Below, piece after piece: positions 8,558-15,993 of a stretch of DNA of 64,000 nt. The stretch spans positions 1 to 64,000 of the forward strand of contig JABFGG010000021.1 in NCBI GenBank assembly GCA_013112575.1, read 5' to 3'. This DNA is from Chloroflexota bacterium (GTDB lineage Bacteria > Chloroflexota > Anaerolineae > Anaerolineales > UBA11579). The notes beneath the pieces are model-generated. The model searched no databases. It saw only the letters and a program-made list of their open reading frames with translations, and was not told the DNA's origin. The translations under genes were made by a program, and so were the position numbers. Position 1 is the first letter of the stretch, and every line of letters begins with the position of its first letter.

Positions 8558-9394
8558 ATGAAAACTAAAACAACATCCTTGATTACTTTGTTGCTCGGCC
8601 TGCTCATCTCGGCCTGCAATGGTGCAACCGCCACTCCCACGCCTGGCCCTCAGGTTCAGGCATGGATCGACGCGCCTTTGCCCAATTCAACCGTTCCTCT
8701 AGCGACCTATCAGCTTGTTTTTCACGGCACCAGTTTTAATGGTGTCGACGAATTCGAGGTCAGTGTCAACGGTCAGGTGGACGGTGCGGTTCCCCCCCTG
8801 GCCACAGGCTCTGGCGGCTCGCAGCAGGGCACTTTGTTTTATGGTGAATACCCCTGGATGCCCCCTGCTCCGGGTACCTACCTCATCTCGGTGCGTGCGA
8901 AAGACGGCCAGGAGCAATTTGGTCCGCCCGCTGAGGTGCAGGTGCAGGTTGGTGATGTGCTTGCTGAAGTAGGTGATGAACCCCCGCTCGTCCAACCGGG
9001 CCCCACCACGACTCCTGAGCTTGCCGCTTCTTGTACCTACACCGCCGTGGTCAACCTCTTCTGCCGCACAGGCCCCGGCCAGGTCTATCCCGAGCTGGAT
9101 AGCTTCGTGCCGGATGACATGGCTGATGTCATTGGTATCAGTCCCGATGGCAGCCACGTGCAGGTCTTGGGCCCCAACTTCGGAGAAGCTTGTTTCGTGC
9201 CAATCGAGGAACGTTTTGGCCTGTTGGATGGCACTTGCGATGACCTCGAAGTCGTCTCTATCCCGCCCACACCGACTCCGACCCTTACACCAACCCCGGA
9301 GCCCGCAGATCCTACCAGCACACCGCCTCCGCCGCAACCAACGCCCACAGCCACTTGTAATCCATTAAATATCCAGGGTGCTGGCTGTCCCTAA
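8558..9394 (+). CDS. Lipoprotein with Ig-like and Cys-bounded SH3-like domains
   Basis: A 278-residue lipoprotein with lipobox Cys20 (LLISAC). An Ig-like segment (about 30-125) is similar in layout to the start of the upstream large protein. After a Thr/Pro linker comes a domain clearly homologous to the ectodomain of the tethered sigma factor. Both share the pattern C-Y-TA-V-LFCR-GPG-YP-LD-F, then VIG, DGS, VLG, a Cys before VP, and G-x-C. Both proteins also end in a Thr/Pro tail capped by Cys, about 10-14 residues and a terminal Cys-Pro. The ATG at 8558 follows GGAGG. This is the last gene of the operon, followed by a strong terminator. The shared domain suggests common ligand binding or signalling to the sigma factor. 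Confidence 0.8.
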   Translation: MKTKTTSLITLLLGLLISACNGATATPTPGPQVQAWIDAPLPNSTVPLATYQLVFHGTSFNGVDEFEVSVNGQVDGAVPPLATGSGGSQQGTLFYGEYPWMPPAPGTYLISVRAKDGQEQFGPPAEVQVQVGDVLAEVGDEPPLVQPGPTTTPELAASCTYTAVVNLFCRTGPGQVYPELDSFVPDDMADVIGISPDGSHVQVLGPNFGEACFVPIEERFGLLDGTCDDLEVVSIPPTPTPTLTPTPEPADPTSTPPPPQPTPTATCNPLNIQGAGCP

Positions 9395-9420
9395 ATCACA
9401 CTCCGTATCATTGAAACTAT

Positions 9421-9449
9421 AAAGAGCCAGCAATTTGCTGGCTCTTTTA
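9421..9449. terminator. Bidirectional terminator
   Basis: A 12-bp perfect stem (AAAGAGCCAGCA / TGCTGGCTCTTT) with an ATT loop, flanked by A-run and T-run. It serves the converging lipoprotein operon on the plus strand and the DUF1566 gene on the minus strand. Confidence 0.9.
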
Positions 9450-9469
9450 CTTTACTTCGCACATCAAGC

Positions 9470-11032
9470 CTAAGGCCTGCCACCTCCCGCTGGTGGCTGT
9501 TGCCCGCCATTGGGCCTACCACCTTCAGGCACACATGCCAGTTCGCTTTGGATATTTGTGCAGGTCCCATCCAGCGTTCCGTTTGGCGTGTTTATAGTAC
9601 AGGCCGCACCTGTGCTTGATCCCACACAAGCATTGATCGCTTCTTGGGGTGGTTCGCCGCCGATACCGGCTTGTCTGTTATCTCCCACAGGTGGCAAAGT
9701 GCTGTCGTTTATGCTGGAGTCAATCTCGCCACTCACCACGACATCGCCACTCGTCCCACCCTGCACACAGCGTACGTAGTTTTCGATGCGGATGGCATCA
9801 CCTTGCGGGCCATGTCCGGTGGGGTAGTTGGCTGCGTCACCGCTCTTTGGGTCACTGCGTTGGGCTCCTGCCCCGTGCACGTCCATCCAGGTACCATTCA
9901 TGTAGCCCATTGACCGTCCAAAGTTTACGTAGGCTGCATTCATCCCTCCACGCCGATTAGCGTGCGTGGTGCTGCTCCAGTAGGCCGGATAATCCGTTTG
10001 TCCGGCTTCGTTGGTGATGCTGCTCACACCGAACAACGGGTCAATCGCCGCCGAGTTGCTCGTATCCGGCGAACGGCTGTAATCTACAATACTTTGTAAT
10101 TCTTTGGCATTGGGTAGTCGCCAGTCATCGTAGCCCGCATAGTCCAGGTTTTCGCAATAATTGAGTGCCTCTTCCCAGTCCATGCCGCTACCATTGTCAT
10201 CCTGCATCCAGGTCAGGCCTGTCGCCGCATCCGTGATCGTGCCGTTTCCATTGTTTATAAAGTCATTCTCACCATACTCGCTATTGCCTCGCACGTACAG
10301 TACGAAGAAGCCTTTTCCTTCGGACTGCCCCCGCATCGCTTCTGTGCCGTATCCCTTGATACGCCCATCGGCGAAGTTCACCCCGAATACAGTCCGCGCG
10401 CCGTTCATGGTTGTGCTTACGTATTCCGTGCTGGAAATGAATTGGGAGTCGATGATGCGCTCGCCATCGCTCTCATCACCATACTCAAAAACGAAATAAT
10501 CCGTATCAATGAAAGGCACCAGGCTCGAAGCATCCGGCCCACTGGGATCGTATCCGCTGAACAGGATCAGCGAATACAGTTCTTTGATGGTTGGTAAGCG
10601 CCAATCGTCATAGCCTGCCAGGCTGAAGTTGTCAGCTCCTGCCACGGCCTCTGAGTAGGTCATCTTCTCACCGGGGTCTTGCTGCCACATTAAACCGGTC
10701 ACCAGATCAGCTACGGTCCCATCGCCATTATCAACGTAGCTGGGCTGGTTGCCGCTGTATTGGGCATCCTGTCCAAAGAAACCTTCCCCCTCCGTTGGGC
10801 AGGCTACACTTGCTCCATCGTCGTAACAATATATCTGGCCGCTATCCACGATTGGATAAGCCAGGCCGGAACTTTGCATAGGTTTTGAGTTTGTAGTACC
10901 ACTCGTCTCTGATACCAATGCTTCCACCTGGACAGCTTCAAATGAACTCGCAGCCTCACTAGTGGCTGCGGTGGTGGTACAAGCCACCATCACAAAGACC
11001 AAAGCCCAAATAGCATTCTTGTAGTTTTTCAT
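9470..11032 (-). CDS. DUF1566 (Lcl-type) lipoprotein with two repeats
   Basis: A 520-residue secreted lipoprotein; Cys18 lies in a lipobox-like VMVAC. Two copies of the DUF1566/Lcl C-terminal domain are visible. Each begins with a NGxGT-D--TGL-W-Q motif and includes AGYDDWRLP followed by KEL. The domain occurs in surface and collagen-like proteins of diverse bacteria; its ligand is not known. The C-terminal 80 residues are Cys-containing and Gly/Pro-rich. The ATG at 11032 has AAAGGAAA upstream and was preferred to the longer frame from 11107, whose extra residues do not look like a signal peptide. It is a single-gene unit facing away from the Cys-rich mini-gene. Confidence 0.8.
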   Translation of the reverse strand: MKNYKNAIWALVFVMVACTTTAATSEAASSFEAVQVEALVSETSGTTNSKPMQSSGLAYPIVDSGQIYCYDDGASVACPTEGEGFFGQDAQYSGNQPSYVDNGDGTVADLVTGLMWQQDPGEKMTYSEAVAGADNFSLAGYDDWRLPTIKELYSLILFSGYDPSGPDASSLVPFIDTDYFVFEYGDESDGERIIDSQFISSTEYVSTTMNGARTVFGVNFADGRIKGYGTEAMRGQSEGKGFFVLYVRGNSEYGENDFINNGNGTITDAATGLTWMQDDNGSGMDWEEALNYCENLDYAGYDDWRLPNAKELQSIVDYSRSPDTSNSAAIDPLFGVSSITNEAGQTDYPAYWSSTTHANRRGGMNAAYVNFGRSMGYMNGTWMDVHGAGAQRSDPKSGDAANYPTGHGPQGDAIRIENYVRCVQGGTSGDVVVSGEIDSSINDSTLPPVGDNRQAGIGGEPPQEAINACVGSSTGAACTINTPNGTLDGTCTNIQSELACVPEGGRPNGGQQPPAGGGRP

Positions 11033-11152
11033 CGTATATTTCCTTTCACTTTCATTTGTAGCCATCCTACAAATGGGATGTGAAGAAAGTGTGTAGGAGA
11101 TATTCATGTTGGGTAACGGACAATTCAGACCTTACATATCGTCAAATCGACG

Positions 11153-11216
11153 ATCATCGATCCTTGACGTATCGATGATTATCTATTAGACTCAAAACAG
11201 ATTGATGTTCATCAAT
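11153..11216 (+). promoter_or_regulatory. Promoter with embedded inverted-repeat operator for the mini-gene
   Basis: TTGACG at 11164-11169, a 17-base spacer and TAGACT at 11187-11192 form a sigma-70-type promoter. Inverted 9-base arms ATCATCGAT (11153-11161) and ATCGATGAT (11171-11179) bracket the -35 box. A second inverted repeat, ATTGATG-TT-CATCAAT, lies at 11201-11216 just after the predicted start site. All three half-site groups share an ATYGATGA core, which suggests one dimeric regulator. Confidence 0.6.
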
Positions 11217-11276
11217 ATGAAATCTGCGCTCTGGTTGCCTGGCCCGTGGCCTATGCGTAGGAAAGGAGCTTTACCC

Positions 11277-11354
11277 ATGCGTATCATTTATTTGTCAGAT
11301 CCTGGTTGTTGCGAGGATGATAGTTTTTGCGGTGGTGGCGTTGGCTGCTGCTAG
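11277..11354 (+). CDS. 25-residue Cys/Gly-rich microprotein (candidate)
   Basis: An ATG at 11277 follows AAAGGAGC at good spacing and opens a 25-codon frame ending in TAG at 11352-11354. The peptide begins MRIIYLSDPG and then carries Cys at positions 11, 12, 18, 24 and 25, with five Gly residues between and around them; it ends in Cys-Cys. A consensus-like promoter with operator repeats stands upstream and a 10-bp GC hairpin follows at 11373. Those signals together argue for a real gene. No family was recognised. Metal binding, a redox peptide or a small ribosomal-peptide precursor are possible; no modification enzyme lies beside it. Confidence 0.55.
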   Translation: MRIIYLSDPGCCEDDSFCGGGVGCC

Positions 11355-11372
11355 TAGGATGTAATCTTGATT

Positions 11373-11406
11373 GGGCGGTGGGCCGGTCCCGCCGCCCGAT
11401 GCTTTT
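11373..11406 (+). terminator. Terminator-like hairpin after the mini-gene
   Basis: GGGCGGTGGG (11373-11382) pairs with CCCGCCGCCC (11388-11397), 10 bp with one G-T pair and a CCGGT loop. A short TTTT follows at 11403-11406 after a five-base gap. Confidence 0.6.
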
Positions 11407-11434
11407 ACTCTCTCATACATGTATCTTCCAGAGC

Positions 11435-11458
11435 GTAGGGGCGACCGGCTGGTCGCCC
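11435..11458. repeat. REP-like palindrome (GTAGGGGCGA family), copy 1
   Basis: GTAGGGGCGA, a variable GC-rich centre and TCGCCC. The same element occurs at 12919-12942 and 13427-13450, with looser relatives at 34329 and 35267. Confidence 0.7.
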
Positions 11459-11529
11459 GCAAATTGAGTTCTGTTGTTAGCAGGTAGAGTTTGCGCAGCA
11501 ATCTCTTAAACGAAACGACTTGTCGTTTC

Positions 11530-11603
11530 GTCCGTGTCATTCGTCTATTTGTGTAATTTGTGATTAAACTCCCCAAAGAATCTCGGTTTCTCCGTGGTTA
11601 TTA
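11530..11603. repeat. Intergenic repeat fragment shared with 35880-35985
   Basis: The phrases GTGTCATTCGT, GTGTAATT, GTGATTAA and CTCCGTGGTTA also occur in the gap at 35880-35985, in scattered order. This indicates a degenerate dispersed repeat rather than a gene. Confidence 0.5.
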
Positions 11604-12842
11604 TCAAACCACCGCTTTCAACCAATTCATCCCCTTCTTCCGCTTTAACTTCTCCCCCAGCTTGATCGCCTCTGCCCCCAAATATCTCCCAAAGGCCTCC
11701 ACACATTCCGTTAAAGCCGCTTCCACCGCATCATCCGGTTTCACACCTTTCTCCCACCACCAGTTGTTTAACCACAGTTCTCTAGTTTTCCTCTCGAATT
11801 TGGGATCGACCCGCGCCACGAAATTCTCGCCATACAACACCGGCAGCACGTAATAACCATACTCACGTATCTTGGCTGGTTTGTACACTTCCCAGGTGTA
11901 ATCAAAATCGTAGATCGAGCGCAACATGTCGCGGTCCCACATGGCATTATCCAATGGGGCGATGAACGCCGCCCGCGCCTTACTACGGCTTTTGCGTTTG
12001 ACTTTCTCCATTGTTGGTATATCAACTGCCCGCATGTAAAAAGTCTGCTTGGGCAAACCATCTACATTCACTGCCACTACCTTCTTGTTGGCCAGCAAAC
12101 GTCCGGTGGCGGCTTGCCTTTCTTTGCTTTTGCCGTTCAGTATGCCCAGCCATCTCTCTCCAGCACCGGGATGCGCCAATCCCAATCCACCGATGCGTCG
12201 CAATACGTGCCAATCGTGATAGGCTTCAATACTCTTGTGAGGGTCGGGGGCCGATAAGATCTTCTTTGGAACCAGCTTATCGATCAAATCATAGATTCGC
12301 CGCGTGTTCACCTTGCTGTGCACTCCCAGTACTCCTTGGCTATACAACACTTCCATGCTGGCCCGCACAGCCCGGGTCTCGGTTCCCCAGGTCCAATTCA
12401 ATTTCGTGTCGTCTTCAATATCTATGGAAGACAGCGGACCTCGCTCCTTGATCGCCTGTATCACGCGGGCAGCCATCTCCTCCGAACCTGCTTTTTCCAA
12501 TTCCTGCACCCTGAGATTCATCGCTTCTCGCCTTCGAGAAAAGTGCGGCCAATCCGTGGTCGCATAGATCGACTGCACTTTGTCAAAGCCATCCCACAAC
12601 AACCGGTCTTCGTACAACAGGCTTGCCAGCAACTCTGGTTTGTAGTTCTGCACTCGCGCGTTCAGCACCAGGTCGGCATTGCGTCCCACCACATTGATCG
12701 TATCGTACTGGATACAGCCCATCCGCTGAACATAATCCATAATCCCCTCTTTGCCCTTCAATTTCCGTGGCGGCAGCAGGGCATGATGTGTGAGGTGGAA
12801 ACGGCGCGCCTGTTCTTTTGTGATTGTCAGGGGAGTACTCAT
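11604..12842 (-). CDS. Winged-helix YcaQ/AlkX-like DNA glycosylase family protein
   Basis: A 412-residue protein of the HTH_42/YcaQ family. Characterised members unhook DNA interstrand crosslinks or remove bulky alkyl lesions. The N-terminal region has the family signature with Gln45-Tyr46-Asp47 in CIQYDTINVVGR; the QxD pair is the catalytic motif of the Escherichia coli enzyme. Further conserved segments are LWDGF, the long helical middle region, and LDNAMWDRDMLRSIYDFDYTWE with a following GYYVLPVLYGENFVARVDPK. The length matches the family. The ATG at 12842 opens the frame directly after TCAATGAG. It is monocistronic, between repeat-rich gaps. The exact lesion cannot be told from sequence. 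Confidence 0.8.
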   Translation of the reverse strand: MSTPLTITKEQARRFHLTHHALLPPRKLKGKEGIMDYVQRMGCIQYDTINVVGRNADLVLNARVQNYKPELLASLLYEDRLLWDGFDKVQSIYATTDWPHFSRRREAMNLRVQELEKAGSEEMAARVIQAIKERGPLSSIDIEDDTKLNWTWGTETRAVRASMEVLYSQGVLGVHSKVNTRRIYDLIDKLVPKKILSAPDPHKSIEAYHDWHVLRRIGGLGLAHPGAGERWLGILNGKSKERQAATGRLLANKKVVAVNVDGLPKQTFYMRAVDIPTMEKVKRKSRSKARAAFIAPLDNAMWDRDMLRSIYDFDYTWEVYKPAKIREYGYYVLPVLYGENFVARVDPKFERKTRELWLNNWWWEKGVKPDDAVEAALTECVEAFGRYLGAEAIKLGEKLKRKKGMNWLKAVV

Positions 12843-12918
12843 TGAGCTAGTTTACAGGAGAAATCCACTATAGTCAAACACTTGTTCTATGCACAGCAGG
12901 CCGCGAATCCCTCTTTGT

Positions 12919-12942
12919 GTAGGGGCGAGGCATGCCTCGCCC
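12919..12942. repeat. REP-like palindrome, copy 2
   Basis: GTAGGGGCGA, centre GGCATGCC, then TCGCCC; a near-perfect palindrome of the family at 11435. Confidence 0.7.
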
Positions 12943-12970
12943 ACTCACCGCCCTCAGCCGCATCCACTTG

Positions 12971-12998
12971 TTGACATCTTCTGAACTTCAACTACAAT
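12971..12998 (+). promoter_or_regulatory. Promoter of receiver-like gene, probably leaderless
   Basis: TTGACA (12971-12976), 16-base spacer and TACAAT (12993-12998). The ATG of the next gene begins only six bases after the -10 box, so the transcript should start at or very near the start codon. Confidence 0.7.
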
Positions 12999-13004
12999 CT
13001 TTCC

Positions 13005-13397
13005 ATGCCCACACCCCACATCCTCGCCCTCGTCAGCGACCTCTTCTTTATCCCCAACATCCAGACCGTTGCCCGCCACCTGGGTTACACCATCCACTTT
13101 GTCGAGCAACCCATTTCAAAAGATGAATTTGACACACTGCTTACAGAGCAACCTCCCGCCTTATTGATTGTAGATACCAACAACCATTTGGTACCCTGGG
13201 CCGACTGGGTCACTGATCTAAAAACCGATGATGCCACCCAACACATCCCCGTCCTAGCCTTCGGTTCGCACAAAGATGTCGATACAATGAAAAAAGCCAA
13301 ACAGGCCGGCGCTGATGTTGTTGTTGCTCGTTCGAAATTTACTGCTGAGTTACCCGATCTAATTCAAAAATATATAAACTCCGCCACGAATTCCTGA
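13005..13397 (+). CDS. Atypical receiver-like single-domain protein
   Basis: A 130-residue protein with the alternating hydrophobic pattern of a CheY-like receiver. A strand ending LLIVDTNN supplies an Asp at the phospho-acceptor position (about residue 57). The later strand PVLAFGSH and the AGADVVVARSKF segment match the end of the fold, including Lys near the conserved position. The acidic pair normally found after the first strand is absent (LALVSD instead), so metal binding and phosphorylation are doubtful. There is no output domain and no kinase gene beside it. It is predicted to be a pseudo-receiver. The ATG at 13005 sits six bases from the -10 box with no Shine-Dalgarno, consistent with leaderless translation. 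Confidence 0.65.
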   Translation: MPTPHILALVSDLFFIPNIQTVARHLGYTIHFVEQPISKDEFDTLLTEQPPALLIVDTNNHLVPWADWVTDLKTDDATQHIPVLAFGSHKDVDTMKKAKQAGADVVVARSKFTAELPDLIQKYINSATNS

Positions 13398-13426
13398 AAC
13401 CTCCACCCAAACAAACCTAACCCAAT

Positions 13427-13450
13427 GTAGGGGCGAACGGCCGGTCGCCC
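13427..13450. repeat. REP-like palindrome, copy 3
   Basis: GTAGGGGCGAACGGCCGG followed by TCGCCC. It is the third full member of the family in this window. Confidence 0.7.
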
Positions 13451-13504
13451 GCAAAAACAAAATCATTACCAATCTTTGATGTTTATCCCCAAATATCCTT
13501 TTTG

Positions 13505-13529
13505 TCATTCCGAACGAAGTGAGGAATCC
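13505..13529. repeat. Short imperfect palindromic repeat
   Basis: CATTCCGAACGAAGTGAGGA followed by ATC. This phrase is a familiar dispersed intergenic repeat in several bacterial phyla. The rest of 13398-13587 shows no gene. Confidence 0.45.
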
Positions 13530-13587
13530 ATCAACACACCATTAAGAACCCTCTTTGCTTCAAAGCAATCAGCAATCCTCTTTGTAT

Positions 13588-14505
13588 TTACGGTATGCCC
13601 AAATAACTCCCATCCGGCAATTCCGTCGGTAACCTGTACTGCCCATCTGTCAACAACGCATAAACCGCCACATCTCCATCCTGCAACTTCTCCGGCGTAT
13701 TGAGCCGCCATTCATGCTCGATCTCCTCCAGCCGTCCGGGGAAATCTTGTCCACCCAATAGCGAAGTCAAAGCCCAATAAATATATTCTGCTACCTGGCA
13801 ATCATATTCACAGGTTGGGTCGTCGTAGGTGTACCAGGCTTCTTCCGGGTAATTTGATGGAATACGAGTGAATTGTCCGCCCCGCGCCACGTCCATCGCA
13901 TCGGCCAGCTTGCTGCCGGGCTGCTCCCCAAATACTTCCGGGTAAGCGCTCGCATATCCCGCGTGTGTAATCAGGTGCAGCACTTCTTCCAATGCAGCAT
14001 CAAAGCGTCCTTCCTCTGCCCCGCCAGGATGCGTCTCTTCCGCATACAGGTCCTGCAAGATCATGCCTTCAGGCAGGTCGGCCTCAAACAACCCTGACCG
14101 CTCGATCTCTCCCTCATCCTCAAACATGATTAGCGTCGCTTGATTGGTCTGCATCGCCTCAACCACAAGTGGGTTAACCGGCATGCCGTCCTCATTATTG
14201 TCCAGATACTCAGCCATGACAGCCGCCGCGTGTAACAACTTGGCATCCGGCACATTTCCCGTGGCATAAATATGTACCCCAAACACATTTACGTATTTAT
14301 TGAATATGATGAAAGCAGAAGGGGCATTTTCTGGCAGGTTTGTCACTTGAATTCCTATAGTTTCTGCTGGCTCAGGGCCCTCTGCTTCAGCGGGGGTTTG
14401 CGACACTTCCACTTCGAGGCTAGGGCTGGTCTGGTTTTCTTCCAGCGGAGAGAAAAGATTGCACGCAGTGAGTATCAATGCGGCCATCAAAAGATATTTG
14501 TACAT
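13588..14505 (-). CDS. Lipoprotein with possible metal-binding His motif
   Basis: A 305-residue secreted lipoprotein with the lipobox LILTAC (Cys15). After an acidic linker the globular part includes YVNVFGVHIYATGNV and a short Asp/Asn loop, DNNEDGMP. It also has EEVLHLITHAGY, where His-x3-His beside Glu could bind a metal. The family was not recognised with certainty. The arrangement recalls putative zinc-dependent proteins but lacks a canonical HExxH motif. The ATG at 14505 has AAGGAAAT upstream. The gene is monocistronic and its downstream side is a repeat region. Confidence 0.6.
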   Translation of the reverse strand: MYKYLLMAALILTACNLFSPLEENQTSPSLEVEVSQTPAEAEGPEPAETIGIQVTNLPENAPSAFIIFNKYVNVFGVHIYATGNVPDAKLLHAAAVMAEYLDNNEDGMPVNPLVVEAMQTNQATLIMFEDEGEIERSGLFEADLPEGMILQDLYAEETHPGGAEEGRFDAALEEVLHLITHAGYASAYPEVFGEQPGSKLADAMDVARGGQFTRIPSNYPEEAWYTYDDPTCEYDCQVAEYIYWALTSLLGGQDFPGRLEEIEHEWRLNTPEKLQDGDVAVYALLTDGQYRLPTELPDGSYLGIP

Positions 14506-14639
14506 GCTATTTCCTTATAGACCTTTATTCATAGCATACATGCTGGCCGCTTATTTGCCTTCCTTCCCCGAATGTAAAATTACATACGACTTTTGATGGA
14601 GTATTGCTTGGTATTCCTATGCCGCGTCTCCTCTTGCGT

Positions 14640-14683
14640 GGAGATTGCACAGCAAACTCCCTAAGTTGCTGCCAGGCAGCAAC
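14640..14683. repeat. Double-hairpin repeat, copy A
   Basis: The first hairpin is GGAGATTGC-ACA-GCAAACTCC (14640-14660, one mismatch). After CTAA comes the second, GTTGCTGC-CAG-GCAGCAAC (14665-14683). The same two-hairpin plan recurs at 17281, 43413 and 44824. Confidence 0.65.
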
Positions 14684-14752
14684 GTCTGGCCCGCTCTAAA
14701 TTCACCCACGAATTGGGGGGAATTGATTCAGAAATATGCGAAAACAGAATAG

Positions 14753-14775
14753 TAGGGGGTGGTCCTAGTACTTGT
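14753..14775. repeat. Inverted flanking motif, left of retron
   Basis: TAGGGGGTGG followed by TCCTAGTACTTGT. Its reverse complement matches the motif at 17324-17344 on the other side of the retron, and another copy at 44723-44745. Confidence 0.65.
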
Positions 14776-14835
14776 TAGACAATTGGGTTTGGGGAAGAAA
14801 TGATGAGCTAAAATGGAATTTGATGTCTTTTATAG

Positions 14836-15807
14836 TTATGCGCTTATCTCAACATTCAATAATGAAACAGCTGAACTATTAAATTTCTTTTTTAGATCAA
14901 GAATATACTTTGCCAGTTTATTATACCTATTTGTATCAACGTCTTTCACATAACTTAACCAGCCAGCAATGTGATTTAGAAGGAATGAATCAATCTCATC
15001 AGAAGGAATAAAGCACATTTTATGGATTTTTGACCGCAAAATTCTGTATTGCTTTCTCCCAATACCAAATTGATTCTCATACAGAATTAGCCCAGTAACC
15101 CGCCTTTGTTTAGCTGGCCCCATGAATCGTGTCTTTGATTCATTCAGTGAAAAACCCTCATTTCTAACTATTGATTTAATTGTATGGAATGATTTAGACA
15201 GCACTTGATAAGAGGAAGCCGAAAAGGATAAATCATCTCCGTATCGAGTATAAGTAATCTCCCTTTTGCCCACAAAGGCGAGCATCCTTTTGTCTAAGCT
15301 CCAACATACCAAGTTCGACAGCCTTGGAGACGATGGAGCCCCTTGTGGTAAAAAGCTATTGTAAGTAGTTAAAGAAGTAAGAACTGCTGCTATCTGTGGG
15401 CTATACCCAGCAGTCCGGTAAACAAACCACACTCTATTTGCAGGAATACTTGGGTAAAAATTTTCAATATCAATCGCTAGAATTGCATTGGCTCCCACAT
15501 GTGGCTTCACATTGTCCTTTATACTTGATCCAATACTAAATCCTTTACTTGCACTAGAAATAGATAATCTTTCCAAAATATTACGCAATATCCATGCTTG
15601 AATCGCCTTAAGTTTGAATGAAGGTTGATATATTATTCGCTCCCCCCCTGACTTTTTAGGAATCCTGTAGGATTTATAAAACCAATCAGAGTATTTTGCA
15701 AACCTATATAGCTGCCCCTTCGATAAACGGCTTAGATAGGAAAGGTCTTCCAACGAGTCAATCTTTGGTAAATCGAACAATGATAAACGATATTTATCGG
15801 AAGACAT
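14836..15807 (-). CDS. Retron reverse transcriptase (Ec86-like)
   Basis: A 323-residue reverse transcriptase, the same size class as the Ec86 enzyme. It uses the adjacent msr-msd RNA as primer and template to make branched msDNA. Retron hallmarks are visible: SIKDNVKPH at 95-103 (the NAxxH-type motif), AIDIENFYPSI at 111-121 with the first catalytic Asp, PQGAPSSP at 154-161, YGDD at 189-192 and VTG at 237-239. No maturase or endonuclease domain is present, which excludes a group II intron. The ATG at 15807 lies 17 bases downstream of the a2 repeat. There is no Shine-Dalgarno. Base composition is clearly more AT-rich than the neighbours, as in horizontally acquired islands. Confidence 0.92.
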   Translation of the reverse strand: MSSDKYRLSLFDLPKIDSLEDLSYLSRLSKGQLYRFAKYSDWFYKSYRIPKKSGGERIIYQPSFKLKAIQAWILRNILERLSISSASKGFSIGSSIKDNVKPHVGANAILAIDIENFYPSIPANRVWFVYRTAGYSPQIAAVLTSLTTYNSFLPQGAPSSPRLSNLVCWSLDKRMLAFVGKREITYTRYGDDLSFSASSYQVLSKSFHTIKSIVRNEGFSLNESKTRFMGPAKQRRVTGLILYENQFGIGRKQYRILRSKIHKMCFIPSDEIDSFLLNHIAGWLSYVKDVDTNRYNKLAKYILDLKKKFNSSAVSLLNVEISA

Positions 15808-15824
15808 AACAAATGGAAAAAGTG

Positions 15825-15974
15825 TAGCACTACCCTTACTTCAACCACCAATGCAAGCGAACTTAATCCATGGCGGAGCCATGGTGGGTGTTCGCTTGCA
15901 AATAATGAACTGGTTTTAGCCTCGGGCGACGAATCATCACCCACTGATGCAAGCATCGTCTAAGGGTAGTGCTA
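15825..15974 (-). ncRNA. Retron msr-msd non-coding RNA
   Basis: Read on the minus strand, perfect 14-base inverted repeats bound the element: a1 TAGCACTACCCTTA (15974-15961) and a2 TAAGGGTAGTGCTA (15838-15825). The G directly after a1 (15960) is the expected branching guanosine. The msr part forms a stem, GACGA with TCGTC, and smaller hairpins. The msd part is a long hairpin: TGCAAGCGAAC (15900-15890) pairs with GTTCGCTTGCA (15862-15852), and an inner CCATGGC/GCCATGG stem has a three-base loop. The a1/a2 core CCCTTA/TAAGGG also occurs in Ec86. Position between effector and RT matches Ec86. Confidence 0.9.
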
Positions 15975-15993
15975 AATATAATTATTCATATTA

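Larger units (their letters stand above)
14506..14835. other. Repeat-bearing left flank of the retron island
   Basis: No gene was found. The stretch contains a double-hairpin repeat at 14640-14683 and a TAGGGGGTGG-type motif at 14753-14775, listed separately. The rest is unremarkable. Confidence 0.6.

Noticed and set aside
14836-15807. Group II intron or DGR reverse transcriptase
   Set aside because: No maturase or endonuclease domain and no template/variable repeat. The VTG motif, adjacent msr-msd and Ec86-type effector fit a retron instead.
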